A DNA stretch of 64,000 bases, from assembly GCA_964503145.1 (NCBI GenBank), contig CAZCYV010000012.1, forward strand, positions 48,499 through 112,498, given 5' to 3'. The position numbers and the translations under genes were made by a program. A model generated the notes under the pieces. It did not search any database, was not told where the DNA came from, and saw only the letters and a program-made list of their open reading frames with translations. This DNA comes from RBG-16-57-11 sp964503145. GTDB lineage: Bacteria > Chloroflexota > Anaerolineae > Anaerolineales > UBA4823. Of this stretch, positions 17,808-27,317 are shown one piece after another; within the stretch, counting starts at the first letter, position 1, and each line of letters starts with the position of its first letter.

Positions 17808-18794
17808 TTATGGCGTGGGGGTCGGCAGGGGCGTCGGCATCGGCGTGGGTTCGCGCAGATCGACGATCGGCATCGCCCCGCCGTTGCTGATGATCCACTT
17901 GCTGTTCTGGCTCAACTCCTGGGCGATCAGCACCTGAATGTACTGCTCCGCCAGCGAGCCCCTGCCCTCCAGTTCGTCCAGGACCGCCTGTAGAGCCTTG
18001 ACCTTAGCCTCGGAGATGAGCAACACCTGCTGCGCCTCCGCCTCGGCGATCTTGGTGATCATATAAGCCTCCCCTTCGGCATTTTTCTGGGCGGCGTAGA
18101 ATTCGCTGTCTGCCAGCGTGCGTTGCTGTTCGGCGTCCGAAGTGGCCTTCTCCAGCATCTGCAGCGCCACCATCTTCTCTTTGATGGCGTTGACCACCTC
18201 TTCGGGCGGCGAGGCGTTCTGCACCTGCACCAGCAGGAACTCGATCCCGTAGCGTTGCTCCTTCTCTCGCAGCGCGTCGAGCAGCTCCTGATTGAAGTCC
18301 GTGCGCAGGCGCAGCATATCATCCATGGTGCGGGTGTTCACCAGGTCTCTCAGCGCCCCCTGGACGAAACCGGCGACGATGTGATCCGGGTCGAGCACCT
18401 CCAGTTGATACTGCACCGGATCAGCCACCCGATAGGTGTACAGCAGAGTGATGTCCATGGTGACGTTGTCGGCGGTCATCGCCGCCAGCTTCTCGATTGT
18501 GCCGGAGCGCTCGATGATCATCACCGTGATCACCGTATCCACGAAGGGGATCATCACATGCCAGCCAGGCTGATCGACGCTGATGAACCTGCCCCCGCGC
18601 AGGTGCAAGCCGCGCTCATACGGGCGGATCTTATAGACCGCCGCCCGAGTCAGGGAAAACAGCACCCCTGCAATGATCAGCACCACCAGGATTGTGGCGG
18701 CGTTTTGGGATAATCTCGTCAGGCAGCCGCTGATCTTGCGGCTTTGCCCCGCTGGGGTGGGCGCGCTGTGGTCGGGTCGGGTGTCTTGGGACAT
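17808..18794 (-). CDS. SPFH/band 7 domain membrane protein
   Basis: 328 residues. A cytoplasmic N-terminus, one membrane helix at about 33-55 (ATILVVLIIAGVLFSLTRAA), then a prohibitin/HflC-like SPFH domain (RGGRFISVDQPGWHVMIPF; YRVADPVQYQLEV). A long Ala/Glu/Lys coiled coil follows (EKATSDAEQQRTLADSEFY and AEAEAQQVLLISEAK). The end is unusual: a Thr/Pro tail, TPMPTPLPTPTP, of the kind seen on exported proteins here. SPFH proteins scaffold membrane microdomains or modulate proteases; no NfeD or FtsH partner is adjacent. ATG with GGAGG upstream. Confidence 0.85.
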   Translation of the reverse strand: MSQDTRPDHSAPTPAGQSRKISGCLTRLSQNAATILVVLIIAGVLFSLTRAAVYKIRPYERGLHLRGGRFISVDQPGWHVMIPFVDTVITVMIIERSGTIEKLAAMTADNVTMDITLLYTYRVADPVQYQLEVLDPDHIVAGFVQGALRDLVNTRTMDDMLRLRTDFNQELLDALREKEQRYGIEFLLVQVQNASPPEEVVNAIKEKMVALQMLEKATSDAEQQRTLADSEFYAAQKNAEGEAYMITKIAEAEAQQVLLISEAKVKALQAVLDELEGRGSLAEQYIQVLIAQELSQNSKWIISNGGAMPIVDLREPTPMPTPLPTPTP

Positions 18795-19074
18795 GATTTA
18801 CCTCCATTCAGGCCCCTACATGAAACAGGAAAATTGCGTGTAATCCCGGCGTCGTGCCTCGCCGGATCTGGAGCGGACGATGAAGTTTATGGATTATCAG
18901 AATTATTGGCTCGCTCGCTTACCCCTTTCATAAGTAGTTTGACGATATGTCGTCTGACTACATATTACAACAGACCGAGCGAAAAGTCAATAGGCAGTTG
19001 GCAGGGCATCCGGCCGAATGGCCGGCCGAACCAGAGGCAGCCGGCCTTCATCCAAACTGTGATTTTTTATTCGC

Positions 19075-19270
19075 TCAATTCACTCGAAACCCTGATAACC
19101 TGCTTTTTGAGTCAGTCAGGTCCACGTTGATAGCCGCCCACACGATACCCAGGTCGATATCAAAGTAGCCATGTACCAGCATATGGCACATACCGATGAT
19201 CCGCCCCCCATGGAATCTTCAGGGTGTTGCGCCTGCATCTCAGGGGAAATTCAATCGGTGGCCTCGCCGA
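19075..19270 (-). pseudogene. Remnant of a HepT-like (DUF86) toxin gene
   Basis: The minus strand encodes GRIIGMCHMLVHGYFDIDLG, then IVWAAINVDL. This is the C-terminal hallmark of HepT-like HEPN ribonucleases (typically RHRLVHGYFDID). Just upstream, HPE and IPWG pieces sit in different frames, so two single-base shifts separate them, and the usual C-terminal tail is replaced by a short unrelated end at a TGA (19075-19077). No MntA antitoxin gene is beside it. The rest of the 534-bp gap between 18794 and 19329 shows no gene. Confidence 0.65.
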
Positions 19271-19328
19271 TGATTTGGAGATAATGCGCCACTCACGCTG
19301 CTTATGCAAAAATTATTCCAAAGATCAA

Positions 19329-19943
19329 TTACCCTGCTGCATTAGCCGGCCCCTCCGTATCCGGCACAAGCCATTTCCAGTCAGCGTAGAACAGTAGCGC
19401 CACCAGCAGAATGGGCAGTGCAAACAGCAGCAAATTCGGCAGGGCGTAGATATCTCGCACGAAAAAGACGCCGAAAAGCGCCCCGGCGACCAGAAAAACC
19501 ACAAATCCCACTGCTGGCCGTTTCCAGGCCAGGATCAGCAACGCCAGCATGGCGAGCGAGGGCAGGTTGTGGACCAGGAACGCGCCCAGGATTTCGAGCG
19601 GCGGCGCCTGCATCTCGAACACGTCCAGCGAGAACAGGCTGAGGAACAGGATGATCAGGATCGCCGCCGCCCGCGGCGCCCAGTGGATGATCTTTGCCAG
19701 CCGTGGGTTCACCCGCCCTTGGCTAGCGTGCTCTCGCCAGGCCACGGCCAGCACATAGACCGAGCCAAACAACAGGACCAGCGGGATCGACAAGATCGGG
19801 ATGTTGAGCAGGATCATCCACCATTTCATCCCCTGTGGATCGGCGACCCAGTTGACGTAGCTGAAGGCGGCAATCGTCAGGGCATACAGGACAATCAGGA
19901 CGATCAAAAGCGTCCGATTGAAGCGAGATTTCTGGGTATCCAT
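19329..19943 (-). CDS. Polytopic membrane protein of unknown function
   Basis: 204 residues with about six hydrophobic helices: LLIVLIVLYALTIAAFSYV, MILLNIPILSIPLVLLFG, PRAAAILIILFLSLFSL, LPSLAMLALLILAW, VGFVVFLVAGALFGVFFV and LLLFALPILLVALLFYADW. No conserved motif or family was recognised. The start at 19943 is supported by an AAGGATGG stretch just upstream. It stands alone between two decayed gene remnants. Confidence 0.65.
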   Translation of the reverse strand: MDTQKSRFNRTLLIVLIVLYALTIAAFSYVNWVADPQGMKWWMILLNIPILSIPLVLLFGSVYVLAVAWREHASQGRVNPRLAKIIHWAPRAAAILIILFLSLFSLDVFEMQAPPLEILGAFLVHNLPSLAMLALLILAWKRPAVGFVVFLVAGALFGVFFVRDIYALPNLLLFALPILLVALLFYADWKWLVPDTEGPANAAG

Positions 19944-20143
19944 CGCAAAGCCATCCTTTCGAATTCCAGAGGGCCGCCCGACGGTTCCCCTGGCTCAATA
20001 ATTACAACCCCGCCGGCACCCCATGGTTATTCCGCTGTCCTCCAACGCCGAATTTCATCTCGGTTGCCTTATTGCTTGCCTTTGCCCTGGCGCCCAGGGT
20101 GCGCTTCGGCGCATCCGATCCGCTATTTCAAGGCGAGAGCGAC

Positions 20144-20338
20144 TCATCTGGCGCAGCGAAAGCCGAGATAAGCGTGCGCGTCTTGCGGACGGGCCGGTAA
20201 GCGCACCGTGACCATGGCCAGATTCGCCGCATCGTACCAGGACCCGCCGCGCGCTACACGCCTCTCGCCGCTTGCAGGCCCAAGCGGATTCGCATACGGA
20301 GAGATCAGATAATACCTGAGGCAAGATTTTCTTCTCAT
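20144..20338 (-). pseudogene. C-terminal remnant of a formylglycine-generating-enzyme (SUMF1) family gene
   Basis: The 64 codons encode SPYANPLGPASGERRVARGG followed by SWYD and a terminal YLGFRCAR. These are the closing blocks of FGE-sulfatase/SUMF1 domain proteins, which are normally over 200 residues. Upstream DNA shows no further FGE sequence, so only the end survives. The remaining parts of the 641-bp stretch 19944-20584 hold no recognisable gene and include the leader of the next gene. Confidence 0.65.
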
Positions 20339-20584
20339 TTTGGCCTCCCGCTCGCGCTATGAAACTCAATCTGGCAATACGATAAATCCCTCCGCGCTAA
20401 GCCCCACCTTTTCTAAGTTTTTGTCGCGTTCACGCCCGCAAACCACCGTCAGTTTGCTTGCGCCGCTACAGGGGGAATGTGTAGTTTGCATTTATTTTAC
20501 CACCCCAAACAAAAATGTAGAGCGGTGGCATTCTGGAGCCACGCAGCGCCAATTTCATGGTTTAATTGGCTTGCCTGAAGCGTT

Positions 20585-22645
20585 ATGACTGATAAAGGTC
20601 AAAAAGGCCGGCTCTCTAAACGTGTCAAATTCGTGCGCCTTGGGGTCGCAGGGCTGATCTTCGGCCTGGCGCTGGCGGCAGGCTTCATTGCCTGGCGCCT
20701 GTTTACGCTTCCCACCCCTGCCCGCGCCTTGCCGCCCACCGCCATCTCCCCCCCTTCGCCTCTCCCCTCCGCCACCCCGACCGCTTCGCCAACCGTCCCG
20801 CCTCTACCGCCGACCCTGCCTCCGCTCCCTACCGCCCAGCCAACCCGCGCCTCCGCCCTGCCCGATCCCTTCATCCGCGGGCTGATCGTGCTGGCGATGG
20901 ACGAGGGGCCGTACTCCCATCTGTTTGCCTACTCGCCTGGCGAGCTGCCCCTGCTGCGCCTGACCGACGGCGCATGGGACGACACACACCCCGCCCTACA
21001 CCCCGACGGCAGCAAGCTGGCCTTCGCCTCGAACCGCGACGGCGACTGGGACCTGTATTGGATGAACCTGACCAGCGGCGAGGTGACCCAGATCACCAAC
21101 ACCCCCGAATACGACGCTTCCCCCAGTTGGTCGCCGGATGGCCTGTGGCTGGCCTACGAGAGCTACCTTCCCAATGGCGACGCCGGCGACCTGGAGATCT
21201 TCATCCGCCCGCTGGATGGCTCGCAACCGCCCATCCGCCTGACCGAAGACCCCGCCGCCGACCATTCCCCCGCCTGGTCGCCGCAGGGGCGCAAGCTGGC
21301 CTTCGTCTCCACCCGCAGCGGCAATTCCGAAGTCTGGCTGGCCGACCTGGACCAAGTGGAAGATCGCTTCACCAACCTTTCTCGAGACGCCCGCGCCGCC
21401 GATGCTCATCCCGTCTGGTCGCCGGATGGCCAGCGGCTCGCCTGGTCTTCCGCGCCCCTGGGCGACGTGCAGATGATCCGCCTGTGGGACGCCGCCCGTC
21501 CCGACGATGCCCCCCGCCCGCTCAGCGGCGGCGACTGGCCCGCCTGGAGCCCGGAGGGCGACGCGCTCCTGACCACCCTGCTCACCCCCAACCAGACTTA
21601 CCTGACCGGCTACTACCTGGGCGACCCCAGCCTGGCGCTGCCGGTCTTCAGGCTGCCCGGCGCTGTCCATGGCCTGGCCTGGGGGCGCACCGGCCTGCCA
21701 GTCCCCCTTCCCGACGCCCTGGCGCAGGCCGCCATGCAGACGCCCACTCCCGCCTGGCAGCCAGTGCTGGCCCCTGCCGCCGACCTGCCCCCTGGGCGGG
21801 TGCAGGTCGTCCCGCTAGAGGGGGTGCAGGCGCCCTTACCTTTGCTGCAGGACCGCGTGGACGAGGCCTTCTACACCCTCAAGGCGCGCGTCGCCGAGCG
21901 CGCCGGCTGGGACTTCCTGACCTCGCTGGAGCAGGCCTACATCCCGCTCACCGCCCCGCTCAATCCGGGGCTTATGGACGACTGGCTGTACACCGGCCGC
22001 GCCTTCCGCTTCAACACCGCCCCGCTGAACGCCGGCTGGCTACTGATCGCCCGCCAGGATTTCGGCGCCCAGACCTACTGGCGGGTGTATCTGCGAACGC
22101 GCTTCCAGGATGGCTCGCAGGGGCAGCCGCTGAAAGAGCTGCCCTGGAACTTGAGCGCCCGCTTCTCCGGCGATCCGCTGGCTTACGAGCAGGGTGGGCG
22201 GCTGGAGGCTGCTATCCCTGCAGGCTACTGGCTGGATTTCACGCGCCTGGCGACCTCGCTCGGCTGGGAGCGCCTGCCCTCGCTCTCCACCTGGCGCGTG
22301 GCCTATTCCGGCGTCCGCTATGATGAGTTCGTGTTGCGCGAGGGCCGCGATTGGATGTCGGCCATGCTGGAGCTTTACCCCAAAGCCGCTCTGGATACAC
22401 CTACGCCGGTCTTCTCGCCCACGCCTACCGCCACCTTCACCAACACCCCCACGCCCACCGCCACCTACACCCGCACCCCTTACCGCTCGCCGACGCCCAC
22501 CCCCACCTGGACGCGCCGCCCCACCAGCACTCCGACCGCCACCGCCACCCGCCGCCCTACCGCCACCCGCCCGCCCACCAACACCCCGCGCTGGAGCCCC
22601 ACCCCCAGCGCTACCCCCGCGCCGCCTGCCGGAGGCCAGCCGTGA
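20585..22645 (+). CDS. Membrane-anchored TolB-like WD40/PD40 propeller protein
   Basis: 686 residues. After a basic N-terminus a single membrane helix (about 20-40, GVAGLIFGLALAAGFIAW) anchors the protein, with a Pro/Thr linker to about residue 95. Several PD40 blades follow: HPALHPDGSKLAFASNRDGD, PSWSPDGLWLAYES, PAWSPQGRKLAFVSTRSG, PVWSPDGQRLAWSS. A second domain of about 250 residues has no recognised family. The C-terminus is a long Thr/Pro tail (TPTPVFSPTPTATFTNTPTP). The role is probably outside the cell, in protein or glycan contact. Its stop overlaps the GTG of the M23 gene, so the two are coupled. Confidence 0.78.
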   Translation: MTDKGQKGRLSKRVKFVRLGVAGLIFGLALAAGFIAWRLFTLPTPARALPPTAISPPSPLPSATPTASPTVPPLPPTLPPLPTAQPTRASALPDPFIRGLIVLAMDEGPYSHLFAYSPGELPLLRLTDGAWDDTHPALHPDGSKLAFASNRDGDWDLYWMNLTSGEVTQITNTPEYDASPSWSPDGLWLAYESYLPNGDAGDLEIFIRPLDGSQPPIRLTEDPAADHSPAWSPQGRKLAFVSTRSGNSEVWLADLDQVEDRFTNLSRDARAADAHPVWSPDGQRLAWSSAPLGDVQMIRLWDAARPDDAPRPLSGGDWPAWSPEGDALLTTLLTPNQTYLTGYYLGDPSLALPVFRLPGAVHGLAWGRTGLPVPLPDALAQAAMQTPTPAWQPVLAPAADLPPGRVQVVPLEGVQAPLPLLQDRVDEAFYTLKARVAERAGWDFLTSLEQAYIPLTAPLNPGLMDDWLYTGRAFRFNTAPLNAGWLLIARQDFGAQTYWRVYLRTRFQDGSQGQPLKELPWNLSARFSGDPLAYEQGGRLEAAIPAGYWLDFTRLATSLGWERLPSLSTWRVAYSGVRYDEFVLREGRDWMSAMLELYPKAALDTPTPVFSPTPTATFTNTPTPTATYTRTPYRSPTPTPTWTRRPTSTPTATATRRPTATRPPTNTPRWSPTPSATPAPPAGGQP

Positions 22646-23805
22646 GGCGCCCTCTGAGCGTCGGGCTGCCTCTGTTGCTCCTGGTCGCTCTGGCGGCAGG
22701 CTGCAACCTGCGCGCTCCCGCCCCGCCGCCCCTGGATCCAGCCATCCCGGTTGCGGCGACGCTGACCGCCGTAGCGCCCACCCTGCCGCCGCCTCCCAGC
22801 CCCTCGCCGGTGGTCGCCCGGGCGCTGGCCGCCGCCCCGCCGCAGCCCCCCGCCGCCGTTGCGCCGCCGCCCACCCCCGTGCCCGACCCGCTGCAGTTCG
22901 TCTTCCCCACCGCCGGCGCCGAGCCGGTCTCGCTGTGGCGTCCGCCGCTCTACCCTGTCCCCTGGGAGCCTTCGCCCAACGATCATTTCTATTTCATCCG
23001 CCCCATCGCCGCCGACTCGGTCAACTGGCCCCTGGCGCGCTACCGCTACGGTTATCTGCTCTACGCCGAGCCGCACACCGGCATCGACATCCCCGCCCCC
23101 AAGGGCACACCCATCCTGGCCGCCGGCCCGGGCACGGTGATCTGGGCCGGCTATGGGCTGTACTTCCTGCGCCAGCAAAACCAGGACCCCTACGGGATTG
23201 CCGTGGCGATCAAGCACGATTTCGGCCATCAGGGGCGCAGCCTGTACACCATTTACGGCCACATGGACGAGACCTACGTCTATCGCGGCCAGCGCGTCGA
23301 GACCGGGCAGCAGATCGGCGTGGTGGGCGAGACGGGCAAAGTTTCCGGCCCGCACCTGCATTTCGAAGTCCGCGTGGGCGATAACCTGTTCTCCGCCTCG
23401 CGCAACCCGGAGCTGTGGATTTCGCCGCCGCAGGGGCAGGGCGTGTTAGTCGGCCGGGTGTTGGACACCGACGGCGACCGCGCCTGGCGCATCCTGGTAA
23501 AGGTGCGCTCGCTGGAAGGCAAGGGCAATTACGATGTCATCAGCTACGCCGAAGGCTCGGTCAACAGCGACGAGTATTACCAGGAAAACGTCGTCCTGGG
23601 CGATCTGCCGGCGGGCAGTTACCATCTGGTGATCGACTTCGACGGCACTACTATCCGCACCGAGATGACCATCTACCCCGGCCAGGTCACCTTCTTCACT
23701 TTCCGCGGCAAGCAGGGCTTCTCCTTCGAACGTCCCACCGCTACCCCGCCGCCATACGTCCCCCAGGAGCCGACCGCCACGCCCAGCCCGACGATTGCCC
23801 CTTGA
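22642..23805 (+). CDS. M23 family (LytM) peptidase lipoprotein
   Basis: 387 residues. It starts at a GTG overlapping the previous stop, with GGAGG 6 bases upstream. The signal ends in a lipobox, LLLLVALAAGC, so it is a lipoprotein. A Pro-rich spacer precedes a LytM domain with zinc ligands in HTGIDIPAPKG, YGHMD and PHLHFEV, all present, so it should be active against peptidoglycan or other Gly-containing peptides. A C-terminal domain of about 120 residues (NYDVISYAEGSVNSDEYY) looks like a carboxypeptidase-regulatory-type beta fold. Its TGA lies within the -35 of recA. Confidence 0.88.
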   Translation: MRRPLSVGLPLLLLVALAAGCNLRAPAPPPLDPAIPVAATLTAVAPTLPPPPSPSPVVARALAAAPPQPPAAVAPPPTPVPDPLQFVFPTAGAEPVSLWRPPLYPVPWEPSPNDHFYFIRPIAADSVNWPLARYRYGYLLYAEPHTGIDIPAPKGTPILAAGPGTVIWAGYGLYFLRQQNQDPYGIAVAIKHDFGHQGRSLYTIYGHMDETYVYRGQRVETGQQIGVVGETGKVSGPHLHFEVRVGDNLFSASRNPELWISPPQGQGVLVGRVLDTDGDRAWRILVKVRSLEGKGNYDVISYAEGSVNSDEYYQENVVLGDLPAGSYHLVIDFDGTTIRTEMTIYPGQVTFFTFRGKQGFSFERPTATPPPYVPQEPTATPSPTIAP

Positions 23806-23829
23806 CAAATAGAACGTTTGTGCTAGACT
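23802..23829 (+). promoter_or_regulatory. recA promoter with SOS (LexA-like) operator in the spacer
   Basis: -35 TTGACA at 23802-23807, a 16-bp spacer, and -10 TAGACT at 23824-23829. Inside lies TAGAACGTTTGTGCTA (23810-23825), a near-perfect inverted repeat TAGAAC-N4-GTTCTA with one mismatch. It resembles the GAAC-N4-GTTC SOS boxes of Gram-positive bacteria. A repressor there would block the polymerase directly. Confidence 0.65.
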
Positions 23830-23957
23830 TGTGGCATTCTGCAGGCGCGTGTACAATTCGTATGGAGACAGCCCAACACGATGACCGGGGTTGCCCGATC
23901 CCGGTGGTCTGATGGTACAGACGATGGTATGATTAATTGAACAGGAGCACTCCCGAT

Positions 23958-25041
<1,084 letters not shown>

Positions 25042-25052
<11 letters not shown>

Positions 25053-25662
25053 GAAAACATACAGGAGCGCGCCAGGCGCGCCCCTCTGGTTGACTTTCGC
25101 CCTGTTCCTGCTGCTGGGGTTGGGTTGCAACGCCCCTGCCGGGCGGTCGGCCACGCCGGCGCAGGCGGTTGTCACTCAGCCAGCGACCGCCGCACCCGCC
25201 AGCCCTGCGCCGCCCACGCTCGCTATCACTCCCACCGCCACGCAGTTCCGCCTGGCAAGCCCCACCCCTCAGCCCAGCCCCACCCCGCCGCCGCGGCCGC
25301 CCACCGCCACGCCCGTCTGTCAGGACGGGCTGCGCTTCCTGGCGGATATTACCATCCCGGATGGCACCATCGTCGCCCCCGGTGAGACGCTCGACAAGCA
25401 ATGGCAGGTGGAAAACAGCGGCTCGTGCAACTGGAACGAGCGTTACCGCCTGCGGCGCATCTCCGGCCCGGCACTGGACGCCCCTGAAGAGCAGGCGCTT
25501 TACCCAGCGCGCAGCGGGACGCAGGCGATCATCCGCATCCTGCTGGTGGCGCCAACCGAGCCGGGCACTTACCGCAGCGCCTGGCAGGCCTACAACCCCC
25601 AGGGCGAGCCTTTTGGCGATCCCATTTTCGTGGAAATATTGGTCTCTTCTTCCCGCCCTTAG
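25042..25662 (+). CDS. Lipoprotein with NBR1-like Ig domain
   Basis: 206 residues. The signal ends in lipobox LLLGLGC. A Thr/Pro/Ala linker (residues 40-85) leads to a single NBR1-type immunoglobulin-like domain: IPDGTIVAPGETLDKQWQV, then NSGSCNWNERYRL with the paired Trp/Cys region, and EPGTYRSAWQAYNPQGEPFG. In Chloroflexota these domains decorate secreted proteins; the ligand is unknown. The ATG overlaps the last 11 bases of recA with GGAG only one base away, so the exact start is not certain. Confidence 0.75.
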
Positions 25663-25674
25663 CGTAGCAAGAAA

Positions 25675-25728
25675 GCATCCTGAGCGCAGTCGAAGGATGC
25701 GGCTCGCTTCGACTGCGCTCAGCGAGCC
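25675..25728. repeat. REP-like palindromic pair between convergent genes
   Basis: CTGAGCGCAGTCGAAG (25680-25695) and its exact reverse complement (25707-25722) flank an 11-base loop, giving a 16-bp perfect stem. Each half is also part of its own palindrome (GCATCC...GGATGC; GGCTCG...CGAGCC). It lies between the ends of the Ig lipoprotein and phoU genes and could end transcription from both sides. A related, interrupted copy is at 57261-57298. Confidence 0.75.
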
Positions 25729-25742
25729 TGGGGAAGCAGAGT

Positions 25743-26429
25743 CTATAACAACTCCCTTATTTCGTCGTCGGAGGGGGCGAACTCGATCAGCTTGCCGCTC
25801 GTTGCATAGACCGTACGCTCGCAGATGTTGGTCACGCGGTCGGCCACCCGCTCCAGGTTGTGCGCCACCCACATCAGGTAATTGGCGCGGTCGATCGTGC
25901 TGGGATTGCTGAACATGATCGCCACCAGTTCGCGATAGACCTGGTTGTACAGGGCGTCCACCTGGTCGTCCTCGGCGGGGATACGTTGCGCCTGCTCGAT
26001 GTCTTGATCCACGAAGGCCGTGATGGCGCGGTGCAGCATGTCCACGGCGATCTCAACCATGCGCGGGATGTCGACCAGCGGCTTGACCGGCGGCTGGTTG
26101 CCCAGGCGCAGAGCGATGCGGGCGATGCCCTTGGCGTAATCGCCGATGCGTTCCAGCTCGCCCACTACTTCTAAAATCGAAGCCACCAGGCGCAGGTCGC
26201 CCGCCATCACCGGCTGGGTGGTAGCGATGGTAATGATGATTTCGTTTTCCATTTCGAAGCGCTTGGCGTTGATCTGAGCGTCGCCGGCGTACACCCGCCG
26301 GGCCAGCTCCAGATCGCGCTTCTTCAGCGCCTCGACCGATTCGATCAGCGCCGTCTCCACCATGCTGTCCAGCACCAGCACTTCGTCGAGCAGGTGGTGG
26401 AGTTTTCTGTCCAGGGTAACACGGGCCAT
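25743..26429 (-). CDS. phoU: Phosphate signalling protein PhoU
   Basis: 228 residues, two PhoU helical bundles: LLDEVLVLDSMVETALIESV at the start, LVASILEVVGELERIGDYAK with the metal-binding E-x-x-x-D, and in the second repeat YLMWVAHNLERVADRVTNI. It links Pst transporter activity to PhoR and keeps the Pho regulon off when phosphate is ample. Last gene of pstS-C-A-B-phoU, 39 bases after pstB, with AAGGAAGG upstream of the ATG. Confidence 0.95.
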   Translation of the reverse strand: MARVTLDRKLHHLLDEVLVLDSMVETALIESVEALKKRDLELARRVYAGDAQINAKRFEMENEIIITIATTQPVMAGDLRLVASILEVVGELERIGDYAKGIARIALRLGNQPPVKPLVDIPRMVEIAVDMLHRAITAFVDQDIEQAQRIPAEDDQVDALYNQVYRELVAIMFSNPSTIDRANYLMWVAHNLERVADRVTNICERTVYATSGKLIEFAPSDDEIRELL

Positions 26430-26468
26430 GAGAGGTTTCCTTCCTTATCGCGGCATGCAAAGGGCGGT

Positions 26469-27317
26469 TTACCCGAAGCGGCCGGTGATGTAATCTTCGG
26501 TCACTTTTTCGCGGGGGTTGGTGAAGATCTGGGTGGTCGTGCCGTACTCCATCAGGAATCCGGCCCGGTTTTCGTCCAGGGTGAAGAACGCGGTGTAGTC
26601 CGAGACGCGCGCCGCCTGCTGCATGTTGTGCGTCACGATGATGATGGTGTAATCCCGGCTCAACTCGCGCATCAGTTCCTCGATCTTCAGCGTCGAGATC
26701 GGGTCCAGCGCCGAACATGGCTCGTCCATCAGCACAATATCTGGCTTGACCGCGATCGCCCGGGCGATGCACAGCCGCTGCTGCTGCCCGCCCGAAAGCG
26801 ATAGCCCGCTTTGGTGCAGCTTGTCCTTCACTTCGTCCCACAGCGCCGCCCCCACCAGCGACTCTTCCACCAGTTCGTCCATCTCGGCCTTGCTGCCTTT
26901 GAAACCATTGATCCTGGCGCCCCAAGCGATGTTCTCGTAGATCGACTTGGGGAAGGGGTTGGGCTTCTGGAAGACCATACCGATGCGCCGCCGCACCTGG
27001 ATCGGATCGACATCCGGCGCGTAGATGTTCACCCCATGGAACAGCACATCCCCCTCGGCGCGGGCGCTGGGGATCAGGTCATTCATGCGGTTGAAGGCGC
27101 GCAACACGGTGCTCTTCCCGCAGCCAGAGGGGCCGATCATGGCGGTGATCTTTTGCGGCTCCACCACCAGGTTGACGTCTTTCACTGCCAGGAAATTCCC
27201 GTAGTACAGGTTCAGATGGCGCGCTTCGATGGCATAGCGCCCATTCATGGAATCGCCTTTTCCATCCGGGGATTCGGCGGGGTTCATTTGGGTGTTGAGC
27301 TTGATCGAGATATTCAT
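26469..27317 (-). CDS. pstB: Phosphate ABC transporter ATP-binding protein
   Basis: 282 residues. ATPase of the high-affinity phosphate importer at the inner face of the membrane. Walker A GPSGCGKST, Q-loop FQKPNPFPKS, ABC signature LSGGQQQRLCIARA, Walker B IVLMDEPCSALDP and switch His in IIVTHNM are all intact. An N-terminal extension of about 24 residues precedes the usual start. The ATG overlaps the pstA stop (ATGA), with AGGAG upstream. Confidence 0.97.
   Translation of the reverse strand: MNISIKLNTQMNPAESPDGKGDSMNGRYAIEARHLNLYYGNFLAVKDVNLVVEPQKITAMIGPSGCGKSTVLRAFNRMNDLIPSARAEGDVLFHGVNIYAPDVDPIQVRRRIGMVFQKPNPFPKSIYENIAWGARINGFKGSKAEMDELVEESLVGAALWDEVKDKLHQSGLSLSGGQQQRLCIARAIAVKPDIVLMDEPCSALDPISTLKIEELMRELSRDYTIIIVTHNMQQAARVSDYTAFFTLDENRAGFLMEYGTTTQIFTNPREKVTEDYITGRFG

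Noticed and set aside
18947..19168. 73-codon plus-strand frame starting MSSDYILQQTERK.
   Set aside because: It runs antisense through the HepT remnant, has no good ribosome binding site and resembles no family.
20340..20588. 82-codon plus-strand frame just ahead of the TolB-like gene.
   Set aside because: Unusual composition, no binding site, and it overlaps the start of a well-supported gene; more likely leader DNA.
22380..22620. Possible minisatellite or CRISPR-like array in the ACC/CCC-rich stretch.
   Set aside because: It is the coding sequence for the Thr/Pro-rich tail of the TolB-like protein; no spaced direct repeats with unique spacers.
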